64,000 nt of DNA from Candidatus Ribeiella danica (GTDB lineage: Bacteria; Chloroflexota; Chloroflexia; Chloroflexales; Roseiflexaceae): positions 636,101 through 700,100 of the forward strand of contig JADKFS010000003.1 in NCBI GenBank assembly GCA_016717335.1, written 5' to 3'. The position numbers were made by a program, and so were the translations under genes. Below, one piece after another: positions 62,240 through 64,000 of the stretch (positions are counted from its first letter, which is position 1; each line of letters opens with the position of its first letter). A model generated the notes under the pieces. The model was not told the origin of the DNA. It saw only the letters and a program-made list of their open reading frames with translations, and ran no database searches.

Positions 62240-64000
62240 ATGCGCTCGACCCCTCTGATCCACCGGCTTGGCTTGGCTCTCGCGCTGGCGCTGGCGCTCG
62301 CCGGCGCGCTCGCGGCGCGCGCGGCCACGAAAACCTTCGAGGTCAACACGACCAACGACACCTCCGACGGCGTCTGCGCGCCGATCGACTGCTCGCTGCG
62401 CGACGCGATCATCGAGGCCAACGCCAGCCCCGGCGCCGATACGATCACGCTGCCGGCCGGCACCTACAAGCTGGTCCTCGCCGGCCCGGACGAGAACCAG
62501 AGCGCGACCGGCGACCTGGACATCCTCGAGAGCGTGACGATCAACGGCGCCGGCCAGACGATCATCCAGGGCGACACCGGCTGGGCCGACCGGATTCTGC
62601 AGGTGGTCGTGCCTGGCGCCGTCGTGGCGATCAAGGACGTGACGATCGAGGCGGGCAAATCCGGCGCCGCGCGCGGCGGCGGCGTCTATAACCAGGGCAC
62701 GCTGACGCTGGTCAATAGCGTTGTGCGCGGCAACACCACCGCCGCGGACGGCGGGGGGCTGGCCAGCGACGGCGCGCTGACGCTGGTCGACAGCACGGTG
62801 AGCGGCAACACGGCCGGCGGCAGCGGCGGCGGGATCGACAGCCAGGGCGCGCTGACGCTCGACCGCAGCACGGTGAGCGGCAACACGGCCGGCGGCAGCG
62901 GCGGCGGGATCGACAGCCAGGGCGCGCTGACGCTGGCGAACAGCACGCTGAGCGGCAACACGGCCAGCGCGGGCGGCGGCCTGGCGAACGGCGGCACCAC
63001 GACGCTCAACGGCGTCACGGTCAGCCGCAACAGCGCCAGCGGCGGCAGCGGCGGCGGGCTGCTCAACCCTGCGGGCAAGTCGATCAGCCTCAGGAACAGC
63101 CTGGTCGCCGGCAACAGCGGCGCGGCGGCGCCCGACTGCGCCGGGTCGCTCACGTCGCAGGGGCACAACCTGATCGGCAAGACCGTCGGCTGCGTGCTCA
63201 GCGCTGCATCCGGCGATCTGAAGAACAAGAACCCGCGGCTCGGGCCGCTGCGCGACAACGGCGGCGCGACCCTCACGCACGAGCTGCTGCCCGGCTCGCC
63301 CGCGCTCGACGCCGGCGACCCGGCCATTCCCGGCAGCGGCGGCGCCTCCTGCCCTACCGTCGACCAGCGCGGCATCGGGCGCCCGCAGACCGGGCGCTGC
63401 GACATCGGCGCGTTCGAGGGGGTCGGCATCTCGATCGTCGACTTCGCGTTCCAGCCGTTTAGCCTGGTCGTTCGGGCGGGCACGATCGTGCGCTGGAAGA
63501 ACCTCGGGGCGGCGACGCACACCACCCGCAGCGAACAGTTTGTCGCCGAGCCGTGGACCTCGTGGGATCTGGCGCCGGGCGACACGTTCGCCTATCGCTT
63601 CTTGAACCCGACCAGCCCCGGCACGAGCTACGCCTACCGCTGCTCCATCCACACGAACATGACCGGCACGATCTTCGTGACCGGTGAGGCAGTGAGCGCC
63701 GAGCTGCTGATCACGCGCCTGACGCCCGACACCGCGCCGGCCGGCAGCGGGGTGCTGACAGTGTCGATCGACGGCATGTACATCGCCGACGGCGCGACAG
63801 TGCGCTGGAACGGCGTCGAGCTGACGCCCTCGGCCATAAGCCCGCCCGACCAGGTCCAGGTGCAGGTCCCGGCGAATCTGCTGGCCACGCCCGGTGATGT
63901 AGACGTCACGGTCGTCAACCCCGGCAATGTCGAGTCGAACGTGCTGACCTTTACGATCGTGGGGACGCAGCAGGCGGTGTTCGTGCCGCTGGTGCTGCGG
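62240..64000 (+). CDS. Secreted CSLREA/beta-helix protein with cupredoxin-like and TIG-like domains, partial
   Basis: Open from ATG 62240 (GGAG five bases upstream) to the window end: 587 codons without stop. Signal peptide LALALALALAGALAARA, then the CSLREA-type motif CAPIDCSLRDAIIEANASPG. Parallel beta-helix turns follow with duplicated units (LTLVDSTVSGNTAGGSGGGI, then LTLDRSTVSGNTAGGSGGGI). Residues about 395-475 are cupredoxin-like: FAFQPFSLVVRAGTIVRWKN, ATHTTRSEQF and CSIHTNMTG, giving the His, Cys, His, Met copper ligands. A TIG/IPT-like domain and AVFVPLVLR, a Chloroflexota-type tail, follow. The combination suggests an extracellular adhesin or redox surface protein; continuation is outside the window. 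Confidence 0.85.
   Translation, partial: MRSTPLIHRLGLALALALALAGALAARAATKTFEVNTTNDTSDGVCAPIDCSLRDAIIEANASPGADTITLPAGTYKLVLAGPDENQSATGDLDILESVTINGAGQTIIQGDTGWADRILQVVVPGAVVAIKDVTIEAGKSGAARGGGVYNQGTLTLVNSVVRGNTTAADGGGLASDGALTLVDSTVSGNTAGGSGGGIDSQGALTLDRSTVSGNTAGGSGGGIDSQGALTLANSTLSGNTASAGGGLANGGTTTLNGVTVSRNSASGGSGGGLLNPAGKSISLRNSLVAGNSGAAAPDCAGSLTSQGHNLIGKTVGCVLSAASGDLKNKNPRLGPLRDNGGATLTHELLPGSPALDAGDPAIPGSGGASCPTVDQRGIGRPQTGRCDIGAFEGVGISIVDFAFQPFSLVVRAGTIVRWKNLGAATHTTRSEQFVAEPWTSWDLAPGDTFAYRFLNPTSPGTSYAYRCSIHTNMTGTIFVTGEAVSAELLITRLTPDTAPAGSGVLTVSIDGMYIADGATVRWNGVELTPSAISPPDQVQVQVPANLLATPGDVDVTVVNPGNVESNVLTFTIVGTQQAVFVPLVLR

Overview
The window looks like a chromosomal piece of a high-GC filamentous Chloroflexota, most likely class Chloroflexia (Roseiflexus/Kouleothrix-like). 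This is inferred from the protein families (DUF4012 protein, PGRS-like giant protein, CSLREA/beta-helix protein with a FVPLVLR-type tail, an LPxTG-like surface protein) and from unusually abundant short tandem repeats between genes. No rRNA, tRNA, CRISPR array, phage or transposase gene was seen.

Region 1 (1-27.6 kb, + strand) is a large extracellular polysaccharide locus. It opens with the end of a NusG/RfaH-type antiterminator, then a DUF4012 membrane protein, a Wzz/BY-tyrosine kinase and a Wzm/Wzt ABC exporter interrupted by a four-helix-bundle gene. A run of coupled genes follows: a methyltransferase, many GT4 and GT2 glycosyltransferases, GT-C membrane glycosyltransferases, a three-domain GT4/PIG-L-like/methyltransferase fusion, an O-antigen ligase/polymerase-like protein and a YdcF-like protein. 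Many neighbours overlap by ATGA or GTGA, so most form one transcription unit. GC content and codon use drop at about 8.4-19.7 kb and 24.7-26.9 kb, suggesting acquired cassettes.

Region 2 (27.6-34.2 kb) holds a conserved small hypothetical gene, a DegT-type sugar aminotransferase and a fused phosphoglycosyl transferase/nucleotide-sugar dehydratase. Dense arrays and copies of a dispersed GC-rich element separate them.

Region 3 (34.3-42.9 kb) is a lasso peptide cluster: B1 (PqqD-like), B2 protease, C cyclase (frameshifted), a 41-residue precursor that I find at 37055-37180, an HPr-kinase-like gene (two frameshifts), a PRMT-like methyltransferase with what looks like an N-terminal PqqD/RRE-like domain, an ABC exporter and a nucleotidyltransferase. 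The precursor has the full Y-x2-P-x-L-x3-G-x5-T leader signature. Its predicted core is 18 residues with Asp at position 8 and a single Arg, which makes this the most interesting system here.

Region 4 (43.2-64 kb) is mixed: two paralogous secreted proteins, a DUF2723 membrane protein, a GH13-like protein lacking two of three catalytic residues, a DtxR-family regulator with a good promoter, an SDR dehydrogenase, a Tat-exported glucosaminidase-like protein, a thiolase behind a possible attenuator/sRNA, a giant Gly-rich protein, an APH-like protein, a GT28-like protein, small membrane and cupin proteins, and the start of a secreted beta-helix/cupredoxin protein running off the window.

Across the window, intergenic space is filled by heptamer/octamer arrays, five copies of a composite GC-rich element and three compound-hairpin elements. 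Some arrays enter coding sequence. Several genes carry single-base frameshifts, some in G-runs, which may be sequencing errors or real decay.
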